A stretch of 64,000 bases of DNA. It comes from Nostoc indistinguendum CM1-VF10. GTDB taxonomy: Bacteria; Cyanobacteriota; Cyanobacteriia; Cyanobacteriales; Nostocaceae. This document shows, piece by piece, positions 23,044 to 32,228 of the stretch (positions are counted from its first letter, which is position 1; every line of letters starts with the position of its first letter). The position numbers and the translations under genes were made by a program. The stretch spans positions 101,582 through 165,581 of the forward strand of contig JAHHHS010000006.1 in NCBI GenBank assembly GCA_019359215.1. The letters run 5' to 3'. Below the pieces are notes generated by a model, which did no database searches, had not been told where the DNA came from, and was given only the letters and a program-made list of their open reading frames with translations.

Positions 23044-24762
23044 ATGGTAGCGATCGCAGAGAACGTTCAGCATCGGTTAACTATACAAACTGTAGAAATT
23101 GCCCCTAACACAACAGCGATTCGCTCTCTTGATTGGGATCGCGATCGCTTCGATATCGAATTCGGACTGCAAAATGGCACAACCTACAATTCATATCTAA
23201 TTAGGGGTGAACAAACAGTTTTGATTGATACTTCTCACCAGAAGTTTCGCGATCTGTATGTAGAGACTTTAAAAGGTCTTGTTAACCCCAAAACAATTGA
23301 TTACATAATTGTTAGCCACACAGAGCCAGACCATAGCGGCTTGGTGGAAGATGTTCTTCAATTAGCTCCTAGAGCTACCGTTTTAGCATCAAAAGTTGCG
23401 CTTCAGTTTTTGGAAGGCTTAGTCCACGATCCATTTTCTAAGCGAGTTGTCAAAACTGGCGATCGCATAGATATAGGTAAGGGACACGAAATGGAATTCG
23501 TGAGTGCGCCTAACCTGCACTGGCCGGATACAATCTTTAGCTTTGACCGCAAAACCCAAATTCTCTACACCTGTGATGCTTTTGGGATGCATTTTTGTGA
23601 CGATCGCACCTTTGACGAAGATTTAGAAGCGATCGAAGCTGACTTTAGATTTTACTATGACTGCTTAATGGGCCCTAACGCTCGTTCGCTGCTGAATGCA
23701 ATGAAGCGGATGGGTGATCTTGGGAAGATTAATATTATCGCCAACGGTCACGGGCCATTATTACACCACCATTTAGATGTTCTAACCGGGTGCTACGAAA
23801 ATTGGAGCCAAAAGCAAGCTAAAGCAGAAACAACCGTCGGCTTGTTTTTTGTCTCAGATTACGGCTATGGCGAACGCCTTGGTCACGCAATTGCCGAAGG
23901 TATACTGAAAACTGGCATTGGGGTAGAAGTACTGGATCTGAGTACTGCTGAGAGCCAAGAAATTCAAGAACTAGCCGGGAGAGCAGCTGGCATTATTATT
24001 GGTATGCCTCCAACTACTTCTGCCGCCGCCCAAGCTGGTATCAGTTCGGTGTTAGCTGTCGCCAAGAACAAGCAATTGATTGGGCTGTTTGAATGTTATG
24101 GTGGGGATGATGAACCCATTGATACACTCCGCAGACAATTTCTCAATTCTGGCATCAAAGAAGCTTTCCCACCCATTCGGATTAAAGAAGTTCCCACCGC
24201 ATCAACATTCCAGTTATGTGAAGAAGCGGGCAAAGACATCGGACAATTGCTGGTGCGCGATCGCAACATCAAGCAAATCAAGTCCCTTGATGTCAACATG
24301 GAAAAGGCATTGGGTCGGATTAGCAGTGGACTGTATATAGTCACTACTAAAAAAGATAATGTCTCAAGTGCAATGCTGGCATCCTGGGTAACGCAAGCGA
24401 GTTTGCAACCCTTGGGATTGACAATTGCCGTTGCGAAAGACCGCGCCATTGATTCTTTAATGCAAATAGGCGATCGCTTCGTCCTCAACGTTTTGGAAGA
24501 AGGCAATTATCAAGAACTCAAAAAACACTTCCTGAAGCGCTTGCATCCTGGCGCTGATCGCTTTGCTGGGGTAAAAACTCAAACCGCGAAAAACGGTTCC
24601 CCAATTCTAACTGATGCTCTGGCATACATGGAATGTGAAATACAGAGCAGCATGGAATGCAGCGACCACTGGATTTTATATTGCACCGTCCAAGAAGGTC
24701 GTGTCTCCAAAAACGATGGATTGACAGCCGTTCGCCATCGCAAAGTAGGTAATTACTACTAA
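23044..24762 (+). CDS. flv3: Flavodiiron protein Flv3-type (O2 photoreduction), probably Flv3B
   Basis: 572 residues in three domains. The metallo-beta-lactamase-like diiron domain (about 1-270) has an intact ligand motif HTEPDH plus later ligands in LHWPDT, TCDAFG and NGHGP. A flavodoxin domain spans about 275-415, and the cyanobacterial flavin-reductase extension about 430-572. Flv3 works with Flv1 to reduce O2 to water with electrons from the photosynthetic chain. The canonical diiron site separates it from the Flv1 type that follows 112 bp downstream. A tandem flv3-flv1 order matches the heterocyst-specific flv3B-flv1B pair of Anabaena; that paralogue call is inference. Confidence 0.92.
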   Translation: MVAIAENVQHRLTIQTVEIAPNTTAIRSLDWDRDRFDIEFGLQNGTTYNSYLIRGEQTVLIDTSHQKFRDLYVETLKGLVNPKTIDYIIVSHTEPDHSGLVEDVLQLAPRATVLASKVALQFLEGLVHDPFSKRVVKTGDRIDIGKGHEMEFVSAPNLHWPDTIFSFDRKTQILYTCDAFGMHFCDDRTFDEDLEAIEADFRFYYDCLMGPNARSLLNAMKRMGDLGKINIIANGHGPLLHHHLDVLTGCYENWSQKQAKAETTVGLFFVSDYGYGERLGHAIAEGILKTGIGVEVLDLSTAESQEIQELAGRAAGIIIGMPPTTSAAAQAGISSVLAVAKNKQLIGLFECYGGDDEPIDTLRRQFLNSGIKEAFPPIRIKEVPTASTFQLCEEAGKDIGQLLVRDRNIKQIKSLDVNMEKALGRISSGLYIVTTKKDNVSSAMLASWVTQASLQPLGLTIAVAKDRAIDSLMQIGDRFVLNVLEEGNYQELKKHFLKRLHPGADRFAGVKTQTAKNGSPILTDALAYMECEIQSSMECSDHWILYCTVQEGRVSKNDGLTAVRHRKVGNYY

Positions 24763-24782
24763 GAAAGAGGCAAAAGGTAACA

Positions 24783-24821
24783 GGAAACAGGGGACAGAAA
24801 AGAAAACTATCCCCTGTTTCC
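24783..24821. repeat. Stem-loop in the flv3-flv1 intercistronic gap
   Basis: 12-bp perfect stem GGAAACAGGGGA/TCCCCTGTTTCC, followed by ACCCTATAACCTATTCCCTG-type repeats up to 24860. No T-run follows, so it is more likely an mRNA processing or repeat element than a terminator. Confidence 0.6.
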
Positions 24822-24874
24822 TATGATCTATACCCTATAACCTATTCCCTGTTCCCTAACTTTACCCAACAGCT

Positions 24875-26587
24875 ATGACCAATTCCAAGCCACGCGACGT
24901 ACAAGTTTTACCAATTGCTACAAATACTAAGGCGATCAAAGCACGTAGTTGGTCACGTCTGCGGTTTGAAATTGAATACGCACTTGAAAGAGGTACTACC
25001 TCCAATTGCTATTTAATTGAAGCTGATAAAACCGCACTTCTTGATCCACCGCCAGAAAGCTTTACCGAAATTTATTTAGAGGCATTGCGGCAGACTGTAG
25101 ATTTGCAAAGTTTGGATTATATAATCCTGGGCCATTTTAGTCCCAATCGAGTTGCAACCCTCAAAGCAATTTTAGAACTGGCACCACAGGTAACTTTTGT
25201 CTGTTCTCTTCCCGGTGCTAACAATTTGCGTGCTGCTTTCTTAGATTGTGATTTGAAAGTCTTGGTGATGCGGGGGAAAGAAACTCTGGATTTAGGCAAG
25301 GGTCATGTTTTAAAATTCTTACCCACTCCCAGTCCACGTTGGCCGGAAGGACTTTGTACCTACGATCAGCAAACCCAAATTCTCTACACAGATAAGTTAT
25401 TTGCAACTCATCTCTGTGGTGATGAAATGTTTGATGATAACTGGGAAGCGCTTAAAGAAGACCAGCGTTATTACTTTAACTGCTTGATGGCTCCCCAAAT
25501 TCCTCATGTGCAAGCAGCTTTGGAGAAAATATCAGATTTGCAGGTGAGAATGTATGCTGTGGGTCACGGACCCTTGGTACGCACCAGCTTAATCGAACTC
25601 ACCAAAGCTTATGGAGAGTGGAGCCGTTCTCACAACGATCGCGAAATTTCTGTTGCCCTACTTTACGCTTCAGCTTACGGGAATACAGCGACTTTAGCAC
25701 AAGCGATCGCTCTAGGATTAACTAAAGGTGGAGTTGCAGTCAAATCAATTAACTGCGAATTTGCTACCCCTGATGAAATTCGCATCAACCTAGCACAGTC
25801 AGAGGGTTTTATCATTGGTTCTCCTACCATCGGTGGTCATGCGCCAACTCCCATTCATACAGCTTTAGGTATTGTGCTATCAAGCGGTGACAACAGCAAA
25901 CTCGCTGGGGTTTTTGGTTCCTACGGCTGGAGTGGCGAAGCATTTGACTTAATTGAAGGTAAACTCCGAGATGCTGGATATCGCTTTGGTTTTGACACTC
26001 TGAAGGTCAAGTTTAAACCTGATGATGTCACTCTCAAATTTTGTGAAGAATTAGGCACAGACTTTGCCCAAGCACTGAAAAAGGCTAAAAAGGTACGCCT
26101 ACCACAACAAGCCGCTACTCCAGTGGAACAGGCAGTTGGTCGGATCGTTGGTTCCGTCTGCGTGATCACAGCGAAACTTGGAGAAGTGTCTACCGCAATG
26201 TTAGGCGCTTGGGTTTCTCAAGCTACTTTCAACCCACCTGGACTAACTGTTGCGATCGCCAAAGATCGAGCAATTGAATCTTTGATGTATCCAGGCGGTA
26301 AGTTTGCCTTAAATATTCTACCTGAAGGCAATCACCAAGACTACATGAAGCATTTCCGTAAATCTTTCGCGCCTGGGGAAGACCGATTCTCCAACTTTAG
26401 TACAGCAGTTGCAGATAACGGCTGTACCGTTCTCACCGACGCTTTAGCATATTTGGAATGCTCAGTCAACCAACGTCTGGAATGTGGCGATCACTGGGTT
26501 GTGTATGCAACTGTAGATGAAGGTAAATTACTCAAGCCTGATGCTGTGACTGCCATTAACCATCGCAAAACCGGCACTCATTATTAG
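24875..26587 (+). CDS. flv1: Flavodiiron protein Flv1-type, diiron ligands replaced; probably Flv1B
   Basis: 570 residues with the same three-domain layout as Flv3. The ligand motif HxExDH is replaced by HFSPNR. Later ligand positions are also changed (SPRWPE, YTDKLFATHL), while GHGP is kept. Loss of the canonical ligands is a known trait of the Flv1 class, which is thought to act as a heterodimer with Flv3. The flavodoxin domain (about 258-400) and flavin-reductase extension (about 425-570) look intact. It follows flv3 closely and is very likely co-transcribed. Confidence 0.92.
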   Translation: MTNSKPRDVQVLPIATNTKAIKARSWSRLRFEIEYALERGTTSNCYLIEADKTALLDPPPESFTEIYLEALRQTVDLQSLDYIILGHFSPNRVATLKAILELAPQVTFVCSLPGANNLRAAFLDCDLKVLVMRGKETLDLGKGHVLKFLPTPSPRWPEGLCTYDQQTQILYTDKLFATHLCGDEMFDDNWEALKEDQRYYFNCLMAPQIPHVQAALEKISDLQVRMYAVGHGPLVRTSLIELTKAYGEWSRSHNDREISVALLYASAYGNTATLAQAIALGLTKGGVAVKSINCEFATPDEIRINLAQSEGFIIGSPTIGGHAPTPIHTALGIVLSSGDNSKLAGVFGSYGWSGEAFDLIEGKLRDAGYRFGFDTLKVKFKPDDVTLKFCEELGTDFAQALKKAKKVRLPQQAATPVEQAVGRIVGSVCVITAKLGEVSTAMLGAWVSQATFNPPGLTVAIAKDRAIESLMYPGGKFALNILPEGNHQDYMKHFRKSFAPGEDRFSNFSTAVADNGCTVLTDALAYLECSVNQRLECGDHWVVYATVDEGKLLKPDAVTAINHRKTGTHY

Positions 26588-26670
26588 AGAGTGAGAAACT
26601 TAACCTAACGAAACCGCTTTAGCTTAAATATAGCCAAGGCGTTTTATAACAAAAATTCTCTTTTTTCTTG

Positions 26671-26703
26671 TGGGATAGGCATCTTGCCCGTCCCATTTTT
26701 TTG
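26671..26703 (+). terminator. Terminator-like hairpin downstream of flv1
   Basis: TGGGATAGGC-ATCTT-GCCCGTCCCA forms a nearly perfect stem and is followed by TTTTTTTG. It lies 84 bp after the flv1 stop. Confidence 0.75.
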
Positions 26704-27369
26704 TATATATGCAGATTACTACTTTGTCAAGTTAGTTTTGAGGGTTTGTAACAAGGACTAAAGTTTTTACACGAACTTGCTTATAGCATTTCCAAAATCT
26801 TTGTAACTTTAGTACACCCAAGCAAATTTTAGTTATCTACTAGATTATCTATCTAATGATACTATTAAGGGGAGCAAGACCTTGCCCCCCTTAACATTAA
26901 ACAATTTTTGTAGAACTAGCCTTCTCATCAAATTGGCTATAAATTTAGAGTTAGTAACAGAAATTACAAGCGTTTTGGAAACCATAACTCCACACCTCAA
27001 CGGCACACTACCCAATTTACTAACAGTCCACCGAGTTAAAATTCTAAATGGTAATGCGATCGCTTCCAAAAATCTTTGTAACAAATAAATTGACTGTAGG
27101 GTTATAGATTTATATGCTTTTACCAACGTATCTGTACTAGAAATGTTGTGAAATGGTATGACTTGTTACAGAATGCGAAATCAGAAAAATGCTGTGTGCG
27201 ATTTCAGTATTAAAGCGGAAACAAGATAAATTCACTTACTGAAATTCCGCAATTGCCGCCAAGACAATTGCAAAAACGCAGTGTAGCCTTTAACTAGAAA
27301 AACAGTATGGCACTTGTTAAACAAAATGCCAACTATGGCCGCTAAACTTTTATAATATTTGTTGTTCTT
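26704..27369. other. Intergenic region with a second hairpin, no supported gene
   Basis: About 665 bp. A palindrome TAAGGGG...CCCCTTA near 26868-26894 could form another terminator-like hairpin. ORFs of 68 and 93 codons overlap on opposite strands here. Neither has a ribosome-binding site or a recognisable product, so I leave them unannotated. Confidence 0.45.
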
Positions 27370-27549
27370 ATGGCTCCAAAACACACCAAAATTCAATTTC
27401 CTCTTTGGCAGTATCTAAACCAGCCTTTATTTAGTCAGGATACTAAATTAGTATTGAATCCCCAACGCTTTGCATTTATCTGGCGTCTTCGACTTCTAGA
27501 ACGTTGTTGGGCTAAAGAATGTGATGCCAAAGGGCCTCAACAGCATTAA
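27370..27549 (+). CDS. Small basic hypothetical protein (59 residues)
   Basis: Begins MAPKHTKIQFPLWQYLNQPL and ends CDAKGPQQH; rich in aromatic and basic residues, no membrane segment. It is directly followed by a strong terminator 23 bp after the stop, which supports expression as a short transcript. Its composition is protein-like (LVLNPQRFAFIWRLRLLERCW). I do not recognise a function. Confidence 0.6.
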   Translation: MAPKHTKIQFPLWQYLNQPLFSQDTKLVLNPQRFAFIWRLRLLERCWAKECDAKGPQQH

Positions 27550-27571
27550 GTACCTAAAAAGCCGTAAAACT

Positions 27572-27600
27572 AAGCCTCGTTCTGTAGACGAGGCTTTTTA
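27572..27600 (+). terminator. Rho-independent terminator
   Basis: 9-bp stem AAGCCTCGT/ACGAGGCTT with a 7-nt loop, followed by TTTTA, after the 59-residue gene. Confidence 0.85.
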
Positions 27601-27622
27601 CCGTCAAGTTAAGCACTGACAG

Positions 27623-28328
27623 TTATACCTCCAATAACATTACATTAATTGCAGTACGGCAGCGATCCAAAAACCAGTCTATGGTGACTAGCAAAGCAAT
27701 GTACTGGGTAGGTAAGCCTATAGAAGTGAGCACCAGTATCATTGTTACCAGCCCAGCATTGGGAATATTCGCTACACCTACAGATGCAAAAATCGAGGTA
27801 AAAATGACAATTAACTGCTGTTCTAGGCTCAGATGTTGCCCAATCAATTGAGAAATATACAACGCAGACATTACTTCATAGAGGGCAGTGCCATCATTAT
27901 TGAAATTTGCTCCTACTAATGCCCCTAAGGCAACAGAAGATTCCCTTAAACCAACTTTTTTTCCAAAACTTCAAAGGTTATGGGCATTGCCGCCGCACAA
28001 GAAGAAGTTGAGAAAGCTGTCAAAAAGGCATCAGAACCGCCAGCGAACAATTTTAGCGGGTGTACCCAAGAACCAAATTTTACTCTGGTAAGGTAGTAGC
28101 ACGCCTGTAATGCCAGTACTAACAGCACCGCCACGGATAAATGCATCCAAAGATTTAAACGGTGCAAATCCTTGCATAGCAACTGTACGCAACGCTTGTC
28201 GCAGAGGGGAAGGGCTTGCTACCCCAGCTAATAGCCCCCTTCCCCTCTGCCTCTTTGGTGAGGGGGATACGCTGCCACCAAGGGCTAGCTTTGGTTTCAG
28301 GCAAAGAAGTACTCTCTATTTCACTCAT
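27623..28328 (-). pseudogene. Dicarboxylate/amino acid:cation symporter (DAACS family), decayed
   Basis: The N-terminal codons are present at 28328 (MSEIESTSLPETKASPWWQR). The membrane core after residue 24 is missing and is replaced by a GC-rich palindrome at 28201-28250. Homology resumes with APFKSLDAFIRGG, shifts frame, continues as DAFLTAFSTSSCAAAMPITF, and shifts again at a T7 run near 27956 where one base appears lost (KKLV, then VALGALVGANFNNDGTA in another frame). It ends with SAGLVTM-like VANIPNAGLVTMILVLTSIG. At least two frameshifts plus a large internal deletion make function impossible. An intact member would be about 400 residues. Confidence 0.85.
28201..28250. repeat. GC-rich palindrome inside the dead symporter gene
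   Basis: 14-bp inverted repeat GCAGAGGGGAAGGG/CCCTTCCCCTCTGC around a 22-bp centre. It occupies the site where the symporter core has been lost, so it may mark the insertion or deletion junction. Confidence 0.65.
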
Positions 28329-28521
28329 TAGTCAGATGCTGATTAACTGCTGTAAGTATTAAAACAACATTGATGACAGTGGCAATTTCGGAAAAAGAAC
28401 AGCTTTAATTTTAGGTAAAAACTGCTAATGTAATATTCCGTTGCTTTGCAAAATCCGGCTTGAAAGGGTATACCACAAGGTAGGCCCCTATAGATATCTT
28501 GGCTTGTGGTTGGAGATGCTT

Positions 28522-31179
28522 ATGTCCTTTGTACCTTTACATATTCACAGTGACTACAGTCTACTCGATGGGGCAAGTCAGCTACCAGAGTTGGTAAATC
28601 AAGCGATCGCACTGGGGATGAAAGCGATCGCCCTTACCGATCATGGTGTCATGTATGGAGCCGTTGAACTAATCAAAATATGCCGTAGTCAAAATATTAA
28701 GCCGATAATCGGCAATGAAATGTATATAATTAACGGCGATATTGAGAAACAAGAACGCCGACCCAGATATCATCAAGTTGTTTTAGCTAAAAATACCAAA
28801 GGTTACAAAAATTTAGTCAAATTAACTACAATTTCTCACCTCAAAGGTGTTCAAGGCAAAGGAATTTTTTCTCGTCCTTGTGTTAATAAAGATTTACTGA
28901 AACAATATCATGAAGGCTTGATTGTCACCAGTGCTTGTTTGGGTGGAGAAATTCCCCAAGCGATTCTTAGTAATAGACCAGATGCAGCCCGGAAAGTTGC
29001 TCAGTGGTATAAAGACGTATTTGGTGATGACTATTATTTAGAAATTCAAGATCACGGCTCCCAAGAAGACCGAATTGTTAATGTTGAAATCGTCAAAATT
29101 GCGCGGGAGCTTGGCATTAAAATTGTTGCCACTAATGATTCTCATTTTATTTCTTGTTTTGACGTTGAAGCCCACGACGCTTTGCTATGTATTCAAACTG
29201 GCAAGCTAATTATTGAAGATAAGCGGATGCGTTATAGCGGCACAGAATATCTCAAATCTGGTGAGGAGATGCAGCAGCTATTTCGTGACCATTTGCCAGA
29301 TGATGTGATCAGCGAAGCGATCGCTACCACGGAGGAAGTTGCTGATAAAGTCGAGCCATACCATATTATGGGTGAGCCTCAGATTCCTACACCTCCAATT
29401 CCCTCTGGTCATACTGCTGACACTTACGCCGAAGATGTTGCATGGAGCGGACTTTTAGATCGATTAAATCGCAAATCTCGCCAAGAAGTCGATTCCGTCT
29501 ATAAAGAAAGATTGGAATACGAACTAAAAATGATTCAGCAAATGGGTTTTTCCAAATATTTTTTAGTTGTTTGGGATTACATCAAATTTGCTAGAGATAA
29601 TAACATTCCTGTGGGGCCTGGCCGAGGTTCGGCGGCTGGTTCATTAGTTGCCTATGCGATGCAAATTACTAATATTGACCCTGTACATCATGGGTTACTA
29701 TTTGAACGTTTTCTGAACCCAGAACGGAAATCCATGCCTGATATTGATACGGATTTCTGTATTGAACAAAGGGATAAAGTTATTGATTATGTAACTGAGA
29801 AATATGGTGCAGATAGAGTTGCCCAAATTATTACTTTTAACCGTCTAACTTCTAAAGCAGTTTTGAAAGATGTCGCCAGAGTATTGAATATTCCCTATGG
29901 GGAAGCTGATAAAATGGCGAAATTAATTCCTGTGGTGCGGGGTAAACCAACGAAACTCAAGGTGATGATTTCTAATGAAACCCCAGAACCAGAGTTTAAA
30001 GAGAAATATGATAAAGAACCTCATGTTCGCCATTGGCTTGATATGGCGATGCGAATTGAAGGAACTAACAAAACTTTTGGTGTTCATGCCGCAGGTGTGG
30101 TAATTTCTGCCGATCCACTTGATGAAATTGTGCCGTTACAGAAGAATAATGACGGTTCTGTGATAACCCAGTATTTCATGGAGGACTTGGAATCAATGGG
30201 TTTGTTGAAAATGGATTTTCTGGGTTTGCGGAACCTGACACTGATTCAAAAAACCCTTGATTTAATTCAAGAAACTAGAGGATATCGTGTTGACCCTGAT
30301 GAAATCACTCATCAGGAAAGAAAAGCACAGAAGATATTAGCTAAAGGTGAACATAGTACTCTGCCAAAAGATGTACAAAAAACTTATGAACTTTTAGAAG
30401 CAGGTGAGTTAGAAGGGATATTTCAATTAGAATCCTCTGGGATGCGTCAGATAGTGCGGGATTTGAAGCCTTCTAATATAGAAGATATTTCTTCAATTTT
30501 GGCACTTTATCGACCTGGGCCATTAGATGCAGGATTAATTCCTAAGTTTATTAACCGCAAACATGGCCGAGAAAAGATTGATTATCAACACCCCATTCTG
30601 GAAACAGTATTAGACGAAACTTATGGAATTATGGTCTATCAAGAGCAAATCATGAAAATTGCTCAAGATATGGCTGGATATTCTTTAGGACAAGCTGACT
30701 TGTTGCGTCGGGCGATGGGTAAAAAGAAAGTTTCTGAAATGCAAAAACAGCGCGAAAAATTCGTGGATGGCGCAGCGAAAAATGGTGTTCAGAAAAAAGT
30801 TGCGGATGAATTATTTGAGCAAATGCTGAAGTTTGCGGAATATTGTTTAAGCTATGACACGGAAATATTGACAGTAGAATATGGATTGTTGCCGATTGGG
30901 AAAATTGTCGAAAAACGCATTAAATGTACTGTATACAGCGTTGATAAGAATGGAAATATTTACACGCAACCTGTAGCACAGTGGCACGATCGCGGACAAC
31001 AAGAGGTGTTTGAGTATTGTTTGGAAGATGGTTCAATAATTCGGGCAACAAAAGACCATAAATTTATGACTGTTGATGGTCAAATGTTGCCAATTGATGA
31101 AATTTTTGAACGCGAATTAGATTTGATGCGGGTTGATAAACATGGTCTCCACAAAATCGAATTATCTTTGGCACATTGA
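28522..31179 (+). CDS. dnaE: DNA polymerase III alpha subunit, N-terminal part, with split N-intein
   Basis: 885 residues from ATG 28522, chosen over 28441 because GGAG lies 6-10 bp upstream and the product starts [17 protein letters not shown] like other DnaE. The PHP domain is at about 1-200, and the polymerase active-site motif MPDIDTDF is near residue 405. At Cys 30844 the host sequence (MLKFAEY) ends and a naturally split intein begins ([19 protein letters not shown]). The C-terminal half with the C-intein must lie elsewhere and be joined by trans-splicing. The intein is 111 residues, about nine more than the well-known Nostoc punctiforme form: after LMRVD it reads [13 protein letters not shown] instead of the short usual tail. 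Confidence 0.96.
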   Translation: MSFVPLHIHSDYSLLDGASQLPELVNQAIALGMKAIALTDHGVMYGAVELIKICRSQNIKPIIGNEMYIINGDIEKQERRPRYHQVVLAKNTKGYKNLVKLTTISHLKGVQGKGIFSRPCVNKDLLKQYHEGLIVTSACLGGEIPQAILSNRPDAARKVAQWYKDVFGDDYYLEIQDHGSQEDRIVNVEIVKIARELGIKIVATNDSHFISCFDVEAHDALLCIQTGKLIIEDKRMRYSGTEYLKSGEEMQQLFRDHLPDDVISEAIATTEEVADKVEPYHIMGEPQIPTPPIPSGHTADTYAEDVAWSGLLDRLNRKSRQEVDSVYKERLEYELKMIQQMGFSKYFLVVWDYIKFARDNNIPVGPGRGSAAGSLVAYAMQITNIDPVHHGLLFERFLNPERKSMPDIDTDFCIEQRDKVIDYVTEKYGADRVAQIITFNRLTSKAVLKDVARVLNIPYGEADKMAKLIPVVRGKPTKLKVMISNETPEPEFKEKYDKEPHVRHWLDMAMRIEGTNKTFGVHAAGVVISADPLDEIVPLQKNNDGSVITQYFMEDLESMGLLKMDFLGLRNLTLIQKTLDLIQETRGYRVDPDEITHQERKAQKILAKGEHSTLPKDVQKTYELLEAGELEGIFQLESSGMRQIVRDLKPSNIEDISSILALYRPGPLDAGLIPKFINRKHGREKIDYQHPILETVLDETYGIMVYQEQIMKIAQDMAGYSLGQADLLRRAMGKKKVSEMQKQREKFVDGAAKNGVQKKVADELFEQMLKFAEYCLSYDTEILTVEYGLLPIGKIVEKRIKCTVYSVDKNGNIYTQPVAQWHDRGQQEVFEYCLEDGSIIRATKDHKFMTVDGQMLPIDEIFERELDLMRVDKHGLHKIELSLAH

Positions 31180-31498
31180 GTGGATGGTCGAAGTCAGCAA
31201 TTGGGGATTTGAAAAATGCTCTCATTCAACACCGATGGCAGGGTTCTAAACTGTTTTTTGGGCGCGATCGCTCCATTGATGGATAGAACCCAGCGAGATG
31301 TTACAAAAGATATTACGAGTTTTAAATGACTCGGATAAAGTAAGTAAGAAAATTTACCGATGTGATATTTTGAAATGGGTTTATACAGGTAATAAATACG
31401 AGTCGTTTACATCGAGGAAAAATCAATCGCTAAAAAATTATATACATCGACCGAAAATAGTGAAAATAACTGAGGCTCACAAGCATTGAGGTCTGATC
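31180..31498. other. Intergenic region after dnaE-N
   Basis: About 320 bp. One frame near 31206-31284 reads protein-like (GDLKNALIQHRWQGSKLFFG) but stops soon, and may be a remnant. A 63-codon ORF at 31298-31489 is AT-rich and unsupported. Confidence 0.4.
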
Positions 31499-31921
31499 TT
31501 GAAAAGGTTTTTATTTGTCGGTGGCGTGCTGCTAATTCTTTTTATTTATTTTGGTTTAAACTATTCTGGCTTCTGTTTTGCAGAAATGCGTTACCTAAGT
31601 AACGAAGAAAAAATTAGAGCAGTATTTGATTATCAAAATAGCCGGGATACATGACCGATAGAAAACTTCCCAGATCCCAAGCACATCAAATATAAAAGCT
31701 TCGATGAATATATAGCATTGTATCCAGAATGCTGTTCCGTCAATCCCGGTGGTCCTTATGAAGTTCCTCCTACAGAATTTCTTGATCGCATTCTTGGATA
31801 TGATTCGGGCGATGTTGTAGTTACTAACTTTAAAGTACGTTATTTGAATGAAAACGACTCACTCGAAACAGCAGAAGTTCGCTTTGATAACTACTTGCAA
31901 AACTGTGGTAAGCCTCGATAA
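31499..31921 (+). pseudogene. Membrane-anchored hypothetical protein broken by one in-frame TGA
   Basis: From TTG 31499 a single frame runs to TAA 31919-31921. It encodes an N-terminal membrane or signal segment (LKRFLFVGGVLLILFIYFGLN) and a polar domain. A TGA at 31652-31654 (codon 52) interrupts it. Continuation in the same frame (PDPKHIKYKSFDEYIALYPE) without further stops over 88 codons indicates a recent nonsense change, for example CGA to TGA. The polar domain carries a Cys pair (ECCSVNPGGP). Function unknown. Confidence 0.65.
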
Positions 31922-31963
31922 TAATTCCCTCGGACATTAAACCAGAAGTATCGGAGAAAAATT

Positions 31964-32178
31964 ATGGTTCAACTAAATAAAAACAATATAACAAATCAAT
32001 ATTTATACGGGCAATTAACCACTCCAACAAATCTTGCAGATGAGAGTTTGATTCGCTTTAAAGATGCTACTACAGAGATAGAAAATCTATGAGCGATCGC
32101 TTTGAAAAATCATTCAGCAAGTTTTATCCCTGGAAACACACCTTTGCTGGATATTATGCCTATAGGGTAGAAGCATAA
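31964..32178 (+). other. Two overlapping small ORFs of unknown status
   Basis: ATG 31964 opens 42 codons (MVQLNKNNITNQYLYGQLTT) with GGAG 9 bp upstream. Its stop TGA overlaps a second ATG at 32089, which opens 29 codons (MSDRFEKSFSKFYPWK). The ATGA overlap and ribosome-binding site suggest real or formerly real genes, possibly fragments of one longer gene. I recognise neither. Confidence 0.35.
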
Positions 32179-32193
32179 GGTTACAATTAGTGA

Positions 32194-32217
32194 CACGATC
32201 AAAGGAGATCGTGTTTT
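32194..32217 (+). promoter_or_regulatory. Hairpin with a Shine-Dalgarno sequence in its loop, ahead of ackA
   Basis: CACGATC-AAAGGA-GATCGTG: a 7-bp perfect stem with AAGGAG spanning the loop and stem edge, followed by TTTTTA. It could act as a terminator for the upstream ORFs or hide a ribosome-binding site for ackA. Distance to ATG 32229 is about 21 bp, long for a normal site. Confidence 0.45.
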
Positions 32218-32228
32218 TATGTTGTTAT

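Noticed and set aside
26845..27126. 93-codon minus-strand and 68-codon plus-strand ORFs overlapping each other
   Set aside because: No ribosome-binding site, no recognisable sequence, mutual overlap; most likely chance ORFs around a hairpin.
31298..31489. 63-codon plus-strand ORF downstream of dnaE-N
   Set aside because: Lys/Ile-rich translation of AT-rich DNA, no ribosome-binding site and no match to any protein that I recognise.
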